This document shows, piece after piece, positions 36,223 to 43,702 of a DNA stretch of 64,000 nucleotides (positions are counted from its first letter, which is position 1; the number at the start of each line of letters is the position of its first letter). The notes beneath the pieces are model-generated. The model had not been told where the DNA came from, searched no databases, and saw nothing but the letters and a program-made list of their open reading frames with translations. A program made the translations under genes and the position numbers. Source of the DNA: Chelatococcus asaccharovorans (GTDB lineage: Bacteria; Pseudomonadota; Alphaproteobacteria; Rhizobiales; Beijerinckiaceae). The DNA is taken from NCBI RefSeq assembly GCF_003201475.1, contig NZ_QJJK01000003.1, forward strand, positions 62,001 through 126,000, written 5' to 3'.

Positions 36223-37122
36223 TCAGGCTTTGCGGATTGCGGGCACGAGGGGCGCCGCCGCGAAGCAGGCATCGGCGAATGCGGCCAGCTCGGCGTTGAA
36301 GCGTTCAGGCGTCTCCAGGAAGGGAGCATGGCCGATCCCCTCGTAGATGCTGAGCCGCGCCCCGGGTATGCTGCGCGCGGTGTGCTCAGCGGAGAGGGGC
36401 AGGCACAAGGCATCGCGCTCGCCCTGGATGACGAGCGTGGGCAGGTCGAGTGACGCCATCAGGGCGTCGCGCTCGAGGGGCCTGCCCATCAGGTCACGCA
36501 TCGTCTGCGGCGGCACAAGCATGTTGTAGGCGATGATTTCGTGCAGATCCGCGGCGGACGGCTTGTTTTCGAAGCAAGCGTCGACGAAGCCCAGCCGGCC
36601 GGCAATGGCCTCGGCGATGTCGTCGCTCGCGGCCTCACGGAGCAATCCGCCGCCGATTGCCCCGGTGTGGCCCGGCGCGTTCTTGGTGTTGGCGTCCACG
36701 AAGGCGAGTCCCGCGACGCGGCCGAGCGCAAGGTGGCGATCCAGGAAGTCGAGCATCACGCGCCCGCCATACGACCAACCGACGAGAACCGCGCGCCCGA
36801 TGCCGGCGGCGTCCATCACCGCCAGCAGGTCGTCGGCCCAGCGCGTGCCATCATGATAGGGCTCGCGGCCGACGGGCTTCGACGAGAAGCCGTGCCCGCG
36901 CAGATCATAGGCGGCGAGCCGCCAGCGGCCGAGCGACGCGTCCGCCATCTGATACTTCCAGCAGAGACCGGCCTGGAGAATGCCGTGGATGAAGACGATA
37001 CCGTCGGCGACCGGCGCGCCGGAGAACGCTGCCGCGATGTCCGTCCCGTCAGGACTATGCACGCGGACCCACGCTGGCCGGGCCCCACCTTCTGCCCTCG
37101 CTGTCGCGGGCATCATCGCCAC
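36223..37122 (-). CDS. Alpha/beta hydrolase with serine nucleophile
   Basis: 299-residue alpha/beta hydrolase. Nucleophile elbow GWSYGG (Ser117), the HGILQAG oxyanion turn, an Asp in IQGERDALC and the His in GIGHAPFLE form a complete triad. The serine nucleophile separates it from the two Asp-type hydrolases in this cluster; esterase or C-C bond hydrolase activity is possible. It overlaps the permease gene at 37113 by ten bases, so it is co-translated with importer system 2. Confidence 0.85.
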   Translation of the reverse strand: MAMMPATARAEGGARPAWVRVHSPDGTDIAAAFSGAPVADGIVFIHGILQAGLCWKYQMADASLGRWRLAAYDLRGHGFSSKPVGREPYHDGTRWADDLLAVMDAAGIGRAVLVGWSYGGRVMLDFLDRHLALGRVAGLAFVDANTKNAPGHTGAIGGGLLREAASDDIAEAIAGRLGFVDACFENKPSAADLHEIIAYNMLVPPQTMRDLMGRPLERDALMASLDLPTLVIQGERDALCLPLSAEHTARSIPGARLSIYEGIGHAPFLETPERFNAELAAFADACFAAAPLVPAIRKA

Positions 37123-37907
37123 CTCAGCAGGCGCCGCTCGGCAAGGCCGAGCAGGCCGACGAAGAGGAGGCCGAGCGCGGCCAGGATGACGACGCCGCCG
37201 ATCAGCGAATCCGTCTGGAACAGGTCGCCCGCCCGGATGATATAGGCCCCGAGCCCTTCCTGTGCGCCGATCATCTCGGCCGCGACCAGAAGCAGGATCG
37301 AAACCGACAAGGTGATGCGGAAGCCGGCCAGGATCGAGGGAAGGGCGCCCGGGAGGATGATCTTCGTGATGATCGACCAGCGCGAAAGGTTGAAGCTCTG
37401 TCCCAGCCGGATCAGGTTTTTCTGCACCGCCTCGACGCCGGCGGCGGTGCTGATGACCGTCGGAAAGAAGACGCCGATCGCGATCGTGGCGATCTTTGAC
37501 CCCTCATCGATCCCGAACCAGATGATGAACAAGGGGACGAGCGCGATCTTCGGCACGGGAAAGAGAATGCCGACGAACGCCTGCATGGGTGAGCGCGCAA
37601 GCGTGAACAGGCCCATCGCAAATCCGGCGGCCACGCCCACGACCGTGCCGAGCGTCCAGCCGAGGACGATGCGCCAGAGCGATACGGAGAGATGGCGCCA
37701 CAGTTCGCCGCTGACGGCCATTCGGTAGATGGCGCCGGCAACCTCGTGCGGGGCGGGCAGGAAAACAGGCGAAATCCAGCCGAGCGACGAGCCGAGCTGC
37801 CACAGCCCGACGAGGGCCGCGATGGAGGCCGCGCCCATGACCGGGTTGCTGCGCGGCGCAAAGCCCTTCGCGCGGAAGGGCACAATGGTTTCAGGCGTCG
37901 CCCGCAT
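37113..37907 (-). CDS. NitT/TauT-type ABC transporter permease, system 2
   Basis: 264-residue SsuC/TauC-like permease with six helices. The first helix is MGAASIAALVGLWQLG, the cytoplasmic loop LSRWSIITKIILPGALPSILAG matches the EAA region, and the last helix is VVILAALGLLFVGLLG. The ATG at 37907 lies inside the end of the ATPase gene and has GGAGC ahead; the frame is open to 37928. It forms importer system 2 with the ATPase at 37891 and the binding protein at 38748. Confidence 0.9.
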   Translation of the reverse strand: MRATPETIVPFRAKGFAPRSNPVMGAASIAALVGLWQLGSSLGWISPVFLPAPHEVAGAIYRMAVSGELWRHLSVSLWRIVLGWTLGTVVGVAAGFAMGLFTLARSPMQAFVGILFPVPKIALVPLFIIWFGIDEGSKIATIAIGVFFPTVISTAAGVEAVQKNLIRLGQSFNLSRWSIITKIILPGALPSILAGFRITLSVSILLLVAAEMIGAQEGLGAYIIRAGDLFQTDSLIGGVVILAALGLLFVGLLGLAERRLLRWR

Positions 37908-38751
37908 GGCCCAGCTCCTTGTCGGCAATCGCCGCCTCGTTGCGGATCAGATCCCACACATGGGCCTCGATCTCGACCATGTCGGCATCCGTCGCGCGGC
38001 GCTCGGTGATCGGACGGTCGATGCGGATGATCTCCTTCACCCGCCCCGGACGGCGCGACAGCACGACGATCTGGTGGCCCAATCTTACCGCCTCGTTGAG
38101 GTTATGGGTCACGTAGACGGTCGTCGTTCTGGCCCGGTCGATGATCTGCGCAAACTCCTCCAGGAGGAGAAGGCGTGATTGCGCATCGAGCGCCGAAAGC
38201 GGCTCGTCCATCAGCAGGCAGGCGGGGCGAACGGACAAGGCGCGGGAGATGCCCACGCGCTGGCGCATGCCGCCGGACAATTGCCCGGGATAGGCATCCT
38301 TGAATTCCTTGAGCCCGGTCAGCGCCAGCACCTCGTCGATGCGCTGGGATCGCTCGCGCGCCGACAGCGTCGAGTCTTCCAGCACAAGCGACACATTGCC
38401 GCCAACGCTGCGCCACGGCAGTAGCGCAAAATCCTGGAAGACATAGGTGAACGGGTTGATGCAGTCCGGCGCGATCTCGCCCGAATAGCTCACGCTGCCA
38501 TCGGAGGGTTTCAGGAGCCCGCCGATGATGTTGAGGAGCGTGGACTTGCCGCAGCCCGAGGGCCCGACCAGCACGGCAACGCTCCCGGGCTCGATGGCAA
38601 GGTCGATGCCATCGAGAACGCTCAGGTCGCCATAGCGATGCGACAAGTGGTCGACCTTGAGGGCAAGTCCGCGATCGCGCGGGCGGTTGTCGGGCAGGAT
38701 CGCGCCGCCCGATGCGAGGCGGAGCGCGCCACGATGGACAGATGGGGTCAT
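37891..38751 (-). CDS. NitT/TauT-type ABC transporter ATP-binding protein, system 2
   Basis: 286-residue ABC ATPase with Walker A GPSGCGKS (63-70), FQDFALLPWRS Q-loop, signature LSGGMRQRVGI and Walker B CLLMDEPLSALD. About 30 N-terminal residues precede the ABC core. Its start overlaps the binding-protein stop by four bases (ATGA) and its end overlaps the permease start. Sequence differences from the system 1 ATPase indicate an independent importer rather than a recent duplicate. Confidence 0.92.
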   Translation of the reverse strand: MTPSVHRGALRLASGGAILPDNRPRDRGLALKVDHLSHRYGDLSVLDGIDLAIEPGSVAVLVGPSGCGKSTLLNIIGGLLKPSDGSVSYSGEIAPDCINPFTYVFQDFALLPWRSVGGNVSLVLEDSTLSARERSQRIDEVLALTGLKEFKDAYPGQLSGGMRQRVGISRALSVRPACLLMDEPLSALDAQSRLLLLEEFAQIIDRARTTTVYVTHNLNEAVRLGHQIVVLSRRPGRVKEIIRIDRPITERRATDADMVEIEAHVWDLIRNEAAIADKELGHAGDA

Positions 38752-39803
38752 CCCGGGTTCCGTTGCGAAGGCTGCTGCGGCAGGGGCGGCACGAAAGAGC
38801 CGTCGATCAGCTTGCCAGGGTCGATCGACTTGGCGACGAGGTCATTGGCCTTGAAGAACGCGACCTGACTGAGGATGTTGTCGACATCCATCGCGCCCTT
38901 CGGATGATAATATGTCACCGATGCCTTGATCTTATTGGCGAAATCCGGATCGTCCTTCAGCAGGCGCTTGTGGATGATCGCGATGGCCTCGTCGGTCTCC
39001 GGCCCGTACTGCGGCGCACCGGACTCGATGCCCTTCAGGAAGGCCTCCGTGTAGAAGTCGATGCCTTTCGCGTAACCCTTGATGAAGCGTTCGACGAGGC
39101 CCCGATCCTTTTTGATCAACGCCGCGCTGGTAAAGATCGCGGCGATCTGGAAGGGGATATAGTCGCCCTGCCAACCGATGATCTTCACCTCCCCGGCCGC
39201 CTCCATGCCTCGCGCCGTGGCGGCCGCGGCCTGTGTCGCGTCAACTTTCCCGGTCTTGACGGCTGCGAGCGCGGCGGACCACTGCTGCATCGGCCGGATC
39301 TGGATCGTGGCGGGATCGACGCCGAGCGTCTCTGCGACCCGCAACGCCCCGTAGTGCAGGGATGATCCGATCGTCGTCACTGCAAACACCTTGCCGCCCA
39401 GCTTGGCGGGCGTGGTCACGCCGGCCGCATAGGCGTCGTTGGACACGACGAAGGCATTGCCGGCATGGTAATCCTTGCGATCCGCGAGCATGCCGGCGAT
39501 CACTTTGAGGCCGCCCTTGTCGGCCAGGCTCCAGAAGCCGGCGGTCAGCGATGTCGCCCCGAATTGGATGTCGCCCGAGACGACGGCGGTGGCGATCGCC
39601 TGCGCCGATTCGAAGAAGCGCACCTCCACATCAAGATCCTGCGCGGCGAAATAGCCCTTGTCCTGGGCGATATAGAGAGGGCCGGTCGCGGGCAGGTTCA
39701 CCGTGCCAATGACGATCTTTTCGCCCGCATCCGCGGCCGTCGCGGCGATGAGCACTGCCGTTGCTGCGGACACGAACCATGCGGTCCCGCTGCGTGAAGT
39801 CAT
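38748..39803 (-). CDS. NitT/TauT-type ABC transporter substrate-binding protein, system 2
   Basis: 351-residue periplasmic binding protein. Signal peptide (1-24, WFVSAATAVLIAATAADAG) and an NMT1-like mature start IVIGTVNLPATGPLYIAQDKGYFAAQDLDV. The ATG at 39803 has an excellent AAGGGAGG; the open frame up to 40052 would read through the divergent promoter and is rejected. It is the first gene of the long minus-strand set and lies opposite the LysR gene, so LysR control is likely. Confidence 0.9.
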   Translation of the reverse strand: MTSRSGTAWFVSAATAVLIAATAADAGEKIVIGTVNLPATGPLYIAQDKGYFAAQDLDVEVRFFESAQAIATAVVSGDIQFGATSLTAGFWSLADKGGLKVIAGMLADRKDYHAGNAFVVSNDAYAAGVTTPAKLGGKVFAVTTIGSSLHYGALRVAETLGVDPATIQIRPMQQWSAALAAVKTGKVDATQAAAATARGMEAAGEVKIIGWQGDYIPFQIAAIFTSAALIKKDRGLVERFIKGYAKGIDFYTEAFLKGIESGAPQYGPETDEAIAIIHKRLLKDDPDFANKIKASVTYYHPKGAMDVDNILSQVAFFKANDLVAKSIDPGKLIDGSFVPPLPQQPSQRNPG

Positions 39804-39866
39804 CGGATCCTCCCTTTGGCCGGCGTTTCCCCGGCTGATGGAGGGACCGTATGTCCGCAGAATAGC

Positions 39867-39874
39867 TTGATCAA
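39867..39874 (+). promoter_or_regulatory. Possible accessory LysR half-site
   Basis: Short palindrome TTGATCAA in the divergent promoter, 26 bp from the main candidate LysR box and sharing its TTGAT core. Confidence 0.35.
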
Positions 39875-39892
39875 AGGAATGTTCTGGCGCAA

Positions 39893-39913
39893 TTGATGAA
39901 GAACTTTCATCAA
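39893..39913 (+). promoter_or_regulatory. Candidate LysR-binding box
   Basis: Perfect inverted repeat TTGATGAA-GAACT-TTCATCAA, with the T-N11-A spacing expected of LysR boxes. It lies 11 bp before the LysR start codon and about 90 bp before the divergent binding-protein gene, so autoregulation and control of the catabolic genes are both plausible. Confidence 0.7.
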
Positions 39914-39924
39914 AGGAGCCGGAA

Positions 39925-40821
39925 ATGGACGTGCTCGGTCTCCAGGCCTTCATCCAGATCGCGGAATCCGGCAGTTTCCGGCGCGCTGCCGTCGCGATGA
40001 ACCTGTCCCAGACGGCGCTGAGCCACCGCATCAGGAAGCTCGAAACGGACATCGGGCTCAGCTTGCTTCAGCGCACCACCCGGACGGTGACGCTGACGCG
40101 CGCCGGGCAGGAGTTCTTTCCGAAGGCGCGCGACATGATGGTGCGGTTAAGCGCGCTCTATGAAGATCTCAGGATCGAAGGACAAAGGGCACGCGAGCGG
40201 GTCAGCATCGGATGCCTTGGATCCCTGGGGGAGCTTTACCTTCCGCGTGTCTTGCGCATCTTTCGCGAGCAGAATCCGGACACCACCGTCGTCATCTACG
40301 ACGAGCACGCGGCGATGCTGAGCGACCGCGTGGCGGCGGGTGAGGCGCAGTTCGCGCTGACGATCCTCGGCGCGCAGCGATGGGCGGAAAAAATGCGGGT
40401 GCTCTACGAGGAGGATTTCGTCGCGGCCGTGCCAGCCGGCCATCCGCTGGAGGATCGCGCGCAGCTCACCTGGGCCGATCTCGTCGGCTACCCCCTCGCG
40501 CGCATCTCCACCACGACCAGTCATGGCGTGATCCTCAGCGAAAGCCTTTCGGACCTCATGCACCAACTCGATTGGCGCTACGAAGTGCAGCGCACCTATA
40601 TGGCTGGTACACTCGTCCTCGCCGGATTAGCCATCACGGTCCTGCCGCGTGCGGCGATCCCGGTCAGCGACACCGTCCGCATCATTCCAATCAGCAACCC
40701 GACCATCAAGCGGACCGTCGGCATCATCTCGCAAGAGGGCGTGCCGCTCCCACCGAAAGCGCATCAGCTCCTCCGCATCCTGCTGCGCGAGATCGCCCAG
40801 TCGCGGAAGACGACGGGATAG
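39925..40821 (+). CDS. LysR-family transcription regulator
   Basis: 298-residue LysR-type regulator: winged HTH at 1-60 (FIQIAESGSFRRAAVAMNLSQTALSHRIRKLE) and a substrate-binding domain from about 90. Its start has AAAGGAG ahead. It is divergent from the importer/catabolic set and its promoter contains an inverted repeat of LysR-box form, so it is the likely activator responding to the imported compound or its breakdown product. The C-terminal region resembles the CynR/CbbR-like subgroup, which does not define a ligand. Confidence 0.9.
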   Translation: MDVLGLQAFIQIAESGSFRRAAVAMNLSQTALSHRIRKLETDIGLSLLQRTTRTVTLTRAGQEFFPKARDMMVRLSALYEDLRIEGQRARERVSIGCLGSLGELYLPRVLRIFREQNPDTTVVIYDEHAAMLSDRVAAGEAQFALTILGAQRWAEKMRVLYEEDFVAAVPAGHPLEDRAQLTWADLVGYPLARISTTTSHGVILSESLSDLMHQLDWRYEVQRTYMAGTLVLAGLAITVLPRAAIPVSDTVRIIPISNPTIKRTVGIISQEGVPLPPKAHQLLRILLREIAQSRKTTG

Positions 40822-40865
40822 GCTTGTTCTATATGGCGAACGCGTTTAATTAGGCGCATAGCCAG

Positions 40866-41615
40866 ATGGAGACTGCGGACATGAATCTTCGCGGCAAGGG
40901 CGCCCTCGCGCTCTGGAACGGTATCGATCCTGCCCGACGTGCCGAATACGATCTCTGGCACACGCGCGAGCACGTGCCGGAACGCGTCGCAGTACCCGGC
41001 ATGATCGGCGCGCGCCGTTACGTGCGCGTCGCTGGGCCTCTGCCGGAGTATCTCACGCTCTACGACATGGCGGACACCCATGTCCTGTCGAGCGAAGCCT
41101 ATCTCCGGCTGCTGAACAACCCGACGCCGTGGTCGAAGAGCATGCGGCCGTCGTTCCGCGGCTTCATGCGCCTGTGCTGCAGGCGGGAACTGTCGATCGG
41201 GGGCGGCCTTGGTGCAGCCCTTGGCGCGGCGGTTCTGGCGGATGGGCCAGCGCTCAGTTCCTCGGCCTTCCTCGCGGCGGTCAGGGGCCTGACGTCACAG
41301 CCCGGCATCGTCGCCGTCCATCTCCTCGTGCGTGAGGAAGCCGTCCCCGACGTGCCGTTCACCATCGGTGGCGATGCCCCCGACTTCCCCCGCGGCGGGG
41401 CCTTGCTATTGGAAGGCTATGACGATGACGCGCTCGCAGCCTGCTTTTCCGCCGTTAAGGCCGCGCTCGAAGCGCTCGCTGGAACCGCCTCCGGACTGAC
41501 CAGCTACAGGCTCGCCTGCGCGGTGGACCGCGACAGCCTCGAACGGCTGACGCCCGTTAAAGCGCCGGCATCCGTGCTTCACCCCGAGACCGGAACGCTC
41601 TCGTCGCGCGCATAG
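40866..41615 (+). CDS. Putative dimeric alpha/beta-barrel (EthD-like) protein
   Basis: 249-residue protein of uncertain function. The first half (about 8-100) has the EthD/DUF-like pattern: ALWNGIDPARRAEYDLWHTREHVPERVAVPGMIGARRYV, with the WHTREHVPER block typical of small alpha/beta-barrel enzymes acting on aromatics or aldehydes. The second half (about 130-235) looks like a second, weaker copy of the fold. It is downstream of lysR on the same strand, suggesting a role in the same catabolic system. ATG 40866 is taken; ATG 40881 with GGAG ahead is possible. Confidence 0.65.
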   Translation: METADMNLRGKGALALWNGIDPARRAEYDLWHTREHVPERVAVPGMIGARRYVRVAGPLPEYLTLYDMADTHVLSSEAYLRLLNNPTPWSKSMRPSFRGFMRLCCRRELSIGGGLGAALGAAVLADGPALSSSAFLAAVRGLTSQPGIVAVHLLVREEAVPDVPFTIGGDAPDFPRGGALLLEGYDDDALAACFSAVKAALEALAGTASGLTSYRLACAVDRDSLERLTPVKAPASVLHPETGTLSSRA

Positions 41616-42027
41616 CCGATCAAACTCGCTAGAGCATAATCCGACCGGAGTGAAACGAGGATCGATAAGATTATGCTTGAAATAAAAGAGGTTAGAGCGC
41701 CGATCTGATGCAATCAGATCGAAACGCGCTCGAGGTTGCGCCATCGTTTTCCCCTGTGCGTGGCTCTCAGCAACGCCATCTGGCCCTATCGCCAGAAAAC
41801 GGATGGGTCTGCTTTGAGAAACTGCAAAGGGAGCCTCTCCGGCCGATATTGGGGCGCAGGCCTGGCCGATCGAGCGGATCGCCGAACCGCTGATCTCCCC
41901 GATATCGCCTGAATCGTGAGAGCGCCTAGAGCATTTTCGCGTTTCTCCGAATCGCGAAAATGCTCCATGTCTTTGTTTTAGCGCATTTTCTTCACGCGAA
42001 CCGGTGTCCACTTCGCTCGAAAATGCT
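41616..42027. other. Intergenic region composed largely of dispersed repeats
   Basis: No gene is supported in this 412-bp stretch. It contains the repeat at 41630-41733, about 190 bp without recognisable features, and the repeat at 41927-42030. Confidence 0.7.
41630..41733 (+). repeat. TAGAGCATAATCC-type dispersed repeat
   Basis: Starts TAGAGCATAATCCGACCGG and ends with the palindrome GATCTGATGCAATCAGATC followed by GAAACGCGCTC. It shares the TAGAGC end with the other two element types but has a different body. Confidence 0.7.
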
Positions 42028-42030
42028 CTA
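41927..42030 (-). repeat. TAGAGCATTTTCG-type dispersed palindromic repeat, copy 2 (inverted)
   Basis: Reverse complement of the element at 27734-27837 with only a few differences. Its terminal CTA forms the TAG stop codon of the acetyltransferase gene at 42028. Confidence 0.88.
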
Positions 42031-42861
42031 GCCAAGTTCCAGGGTCGTCACGCCGTATAACGCGGGCGCGAGGGGTATCGGGTTGCCCCGATACATGCGC
42101 GTTGTCTCAAATCCGGGCCGAAGGCCTGCGTTCAACAGGAAGCCGATGAACGCCTGTCGCGCGGCGGGAACGTCGATGAAGATGTCGCCATCGACAGAGA
42201 CCGCAAGATGCTGAACGAGTGCCGCAGCCGTCCTGTCGTCGATCGCCGTGAGCCCGCCGATCTTCCAACCCGATCGGCACCGACGCGCCACGCCGTACCC
42301 CGTGACGGCATCATGCGCGGCGGCGACACAGGCAAGATGCGGAGGCGCAAGCCAGCGTGCGAGAAACCCGTCCCGTTGCTCCGGGAAACTTCTGCGATCG
42401 AAGGTCAAAACGTCGGGCAAGAGAGCGGGCGTAACGGCCGTCAGCGTTCCGCCATCAATAGGACGACCAGCAAGGCGGCCACCGAAACGGATGGTTCGGT
42501 AAGCTGGAGCAAAGCCCTTTCGGCGGTAGTTGTCGAACTGTGCGTCGACCCCATCGAGGCCGATTGTGCGCCCGTCGAGATACGCCATGCCTTCGTCCCA
42601 GACGGCTTTCCCGTAACCGCGGCCGCGCATGTCCGCGCGGCTTATATAGAGCCCGAGGAAGCCGTAGGATGTTCCGTAGGCAACGGCCGAGATGCCGGCG
42701 ACCATCTCGCCATCGACAAACGCACCGATGAAACCTTGGGCGTCCGTCGCATGGAACGCAGCAGCGTCATTGAGCCCGGGATTCCAGCCCTCAGCATGAG
42801 CCCAGCCGATGAGTTGCTCGACTTCGATCACCGTGAGCCTACGGACAAGGCACTCGCTCAT
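42028..42861 (-). CDS. GNAT-family N-acetyltransferase with C-terminal extra domain
   Basis: 277-residue two-domain protein. Residues about 5-130 form a GNAT fold with the acetyl-CoA loop RADMRGRGYGKAVW and a following LDGVDAQFDNYRRKGF block; residues about 150-277 match the additional C-terminal domain (DUF1248-like, as in YitH-type proteins). Its substrate is unknown. The stop codon is provided by the adjacent repeat, so the natural C-terminus may have been set by repeat insertion. Confidence 0.85.
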   Translation of the reverse strand: MSECLVRRLTVIEVEQLIGWAHAEGWNPGLNDAAAFHATDAQGFIGAFVDGEMVAGISAVAYGTSYGFLGLYISRADMRGRGYGKAVWDEGMAYLDGRTIGLDGVDAQFDNYRRKGFAPAYRTIRFGGRLAGRPIDGGTLTAVTPALLPDVLTFDRRSFPEQRDGFLARWLAPPHLACVAAAHDAVTGYGVARRCRSGWKIGGLTAIDDRTAAALVQHLAVSVDGDIFIDVPAARQAFIGFLLNAGLRPGFETTRMYRGNPIPLAPALYGVTTLELG

Positions 42862-42925
42862 GGTCCCACCGCCTCCGGCACTGAGATAGGCACGCGTCCA
42901 AGCTAACGCCCGCGATCAGCGTTGC

Positions 42926-43004
42926 CTAGTGGAGCGAATTTGACATTTGAGTCCCGCCTGACATCAAGCTCCAAATCAAATGTCAAATTCAAAAGCTCCA
43001 CTAG
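42926..43004 (+). repeat. CTAGTGGAGC palindromic element
   Basis: Imperfect hairpin: CTAGTGGAGCGAATTTGACA at the left pairs with the right end, which closes GCTCCACTAG. The arms enclose a loop of about 20 bp. It resembles a small non-autonomous palindromic element. Confidence 0.75.
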
Positions 43005-43017
43005 AACCAATAACTTG

Positions 43018-43094
43018 CTAGTGGTTTTCTTGACTCCGACATTGGCTCCGAGGGTGCTATCGGGCGGATGCAAATGTCGGAGTCGAACCACTAG
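43018..43094 (+). repeat. CTAGTGGTTTTC palindromic element
   Basis: Second hairpin-like element, CTAGTGGTT...GACTCCGACATT on the left and AATGTCGGAGTCGAACCACTAG-type on the right. It lies 14 bp from the first, shares the CTAGTGG ends and has different arms. Confidence 0.75.
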
Positions 43095-43109
43095 GCGGTA
43101 CGTACCGCA

Positions 43110-43508
43110 ATGCGCGCGACTATTTGCCGAGAAATATCTCTGCCGCCAGAGATGATGGGCCGGCCGAGGCCACCGCCAATCGTCGCCGCCTGGGCCAAGG
43201 CTTGTCCCAAGGCTTGTGCCAAGGCGGGAATCACCGCGCTGACATTCCATGATTTTCGTGGGTCCGCGGTCACCCGTTTGGCCCTCGCCGGCGCCAGTGT
43301 GCCCGAGATCGCGACCATCACCGGGCATACCCTGCGGGACGTGCAGGAGATCCTCGACGCGCATGATCTGAGCCGCGATGTGACCATGGCGGAGAGCGCT
43401 GTCAGGAAGCTCGAGGAGTGGTCGAAGGGGGCTGAAACGAGAACAGATTTTTCAAAATTTTCTCAAAATGCCGTTTCCGGTCCAACCTTAAAAATGGGAA
43501 AAACGTAA
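43110..43508 (+). pseudogene. Tyrosine integrase C-terminal relic
   Basis: 132-codon fragment. Residues about 45-105 match the end of a tyrosine recombinase catalytic domain: HDFRGSAVTRLALAG (the His-x-x-Arg box), ITGHTLRDVQEIL (the Gly-His box) and then AHDLSRD where active relatives have Tyr, so the nucleophile appears to be Asp. The N-terminal two thirds are gone and a 12-bp tandem duplication (CCAAGGCTTGTC, 43195-43218) lies in the coding sequence. It ends ten bases from the 3' end of tRNA-Gln and points at it, the usual layout of an integrase at a tRNA attachment site, so it marks an older, mostly deleted element. Confidence 0.8.
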
Positions 43509-43518
43509 TGATTACAAT

Positions 43519-43592
43519 TGGCTGGGGGACCTGGATTCGAACCAGGACTAACGGAGTCAGAGTCCGCAGTTCTACCGTTAAACTATCCCCCA
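43519..43592 (-). tRNA. tRNA-Gln (anticodon CUG)
   Basis: 74 nt including an encoded CCA. The acceptor stem TGGGGGA/TCCCCCA, D-loop, anticodon stem GCGGA/TCCGT with loop CTCTGAC (anticodon CTG), and T-arm CCTGG-TTCGAAT-CCAGG all fold. The integrase relic lies 10 bp off its 3' end and the intact phage integrase lies off its 5' side. Confidence 0.95.
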
Positions 43593-43616
43593 ACTAAGCT
43601 GCTGATATTGTTATTC

Positions 43617-43654
43617 TTTTCCGGCGTTTTTTTCAATCAACCCGGAAAATTTTT
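43617..43654. terminator. Hairpin with T-tract between tRNA and integrase
   Basis: TTTTCCGG pairs with CCGGAAAA across a 17-base loop and is followed by TTTTT. It could end plus-strand transcription or act as a bidirectional terminator for the integrase gene. Loop size makes this weak. Confidence 0.4.
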
Positions 43655-43702
43655 CAATCCAGCGCGTTGGTGGGGTCCTGATAAGTGCTTTTTTGTTCCC
43701 CG

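Noticed and set aside
39804-40052. N-terminal extension of the second binding protein
   Set aside because: It runs through the divergent promoter and LysR gene start; the signal peptide and strong ribosome site set the start at 39803.
43110-43508. Functional integrase
   Set aside because: Only the C-terminal third remains and the Tyr nucleophile position is Asp, so it is called a relic.
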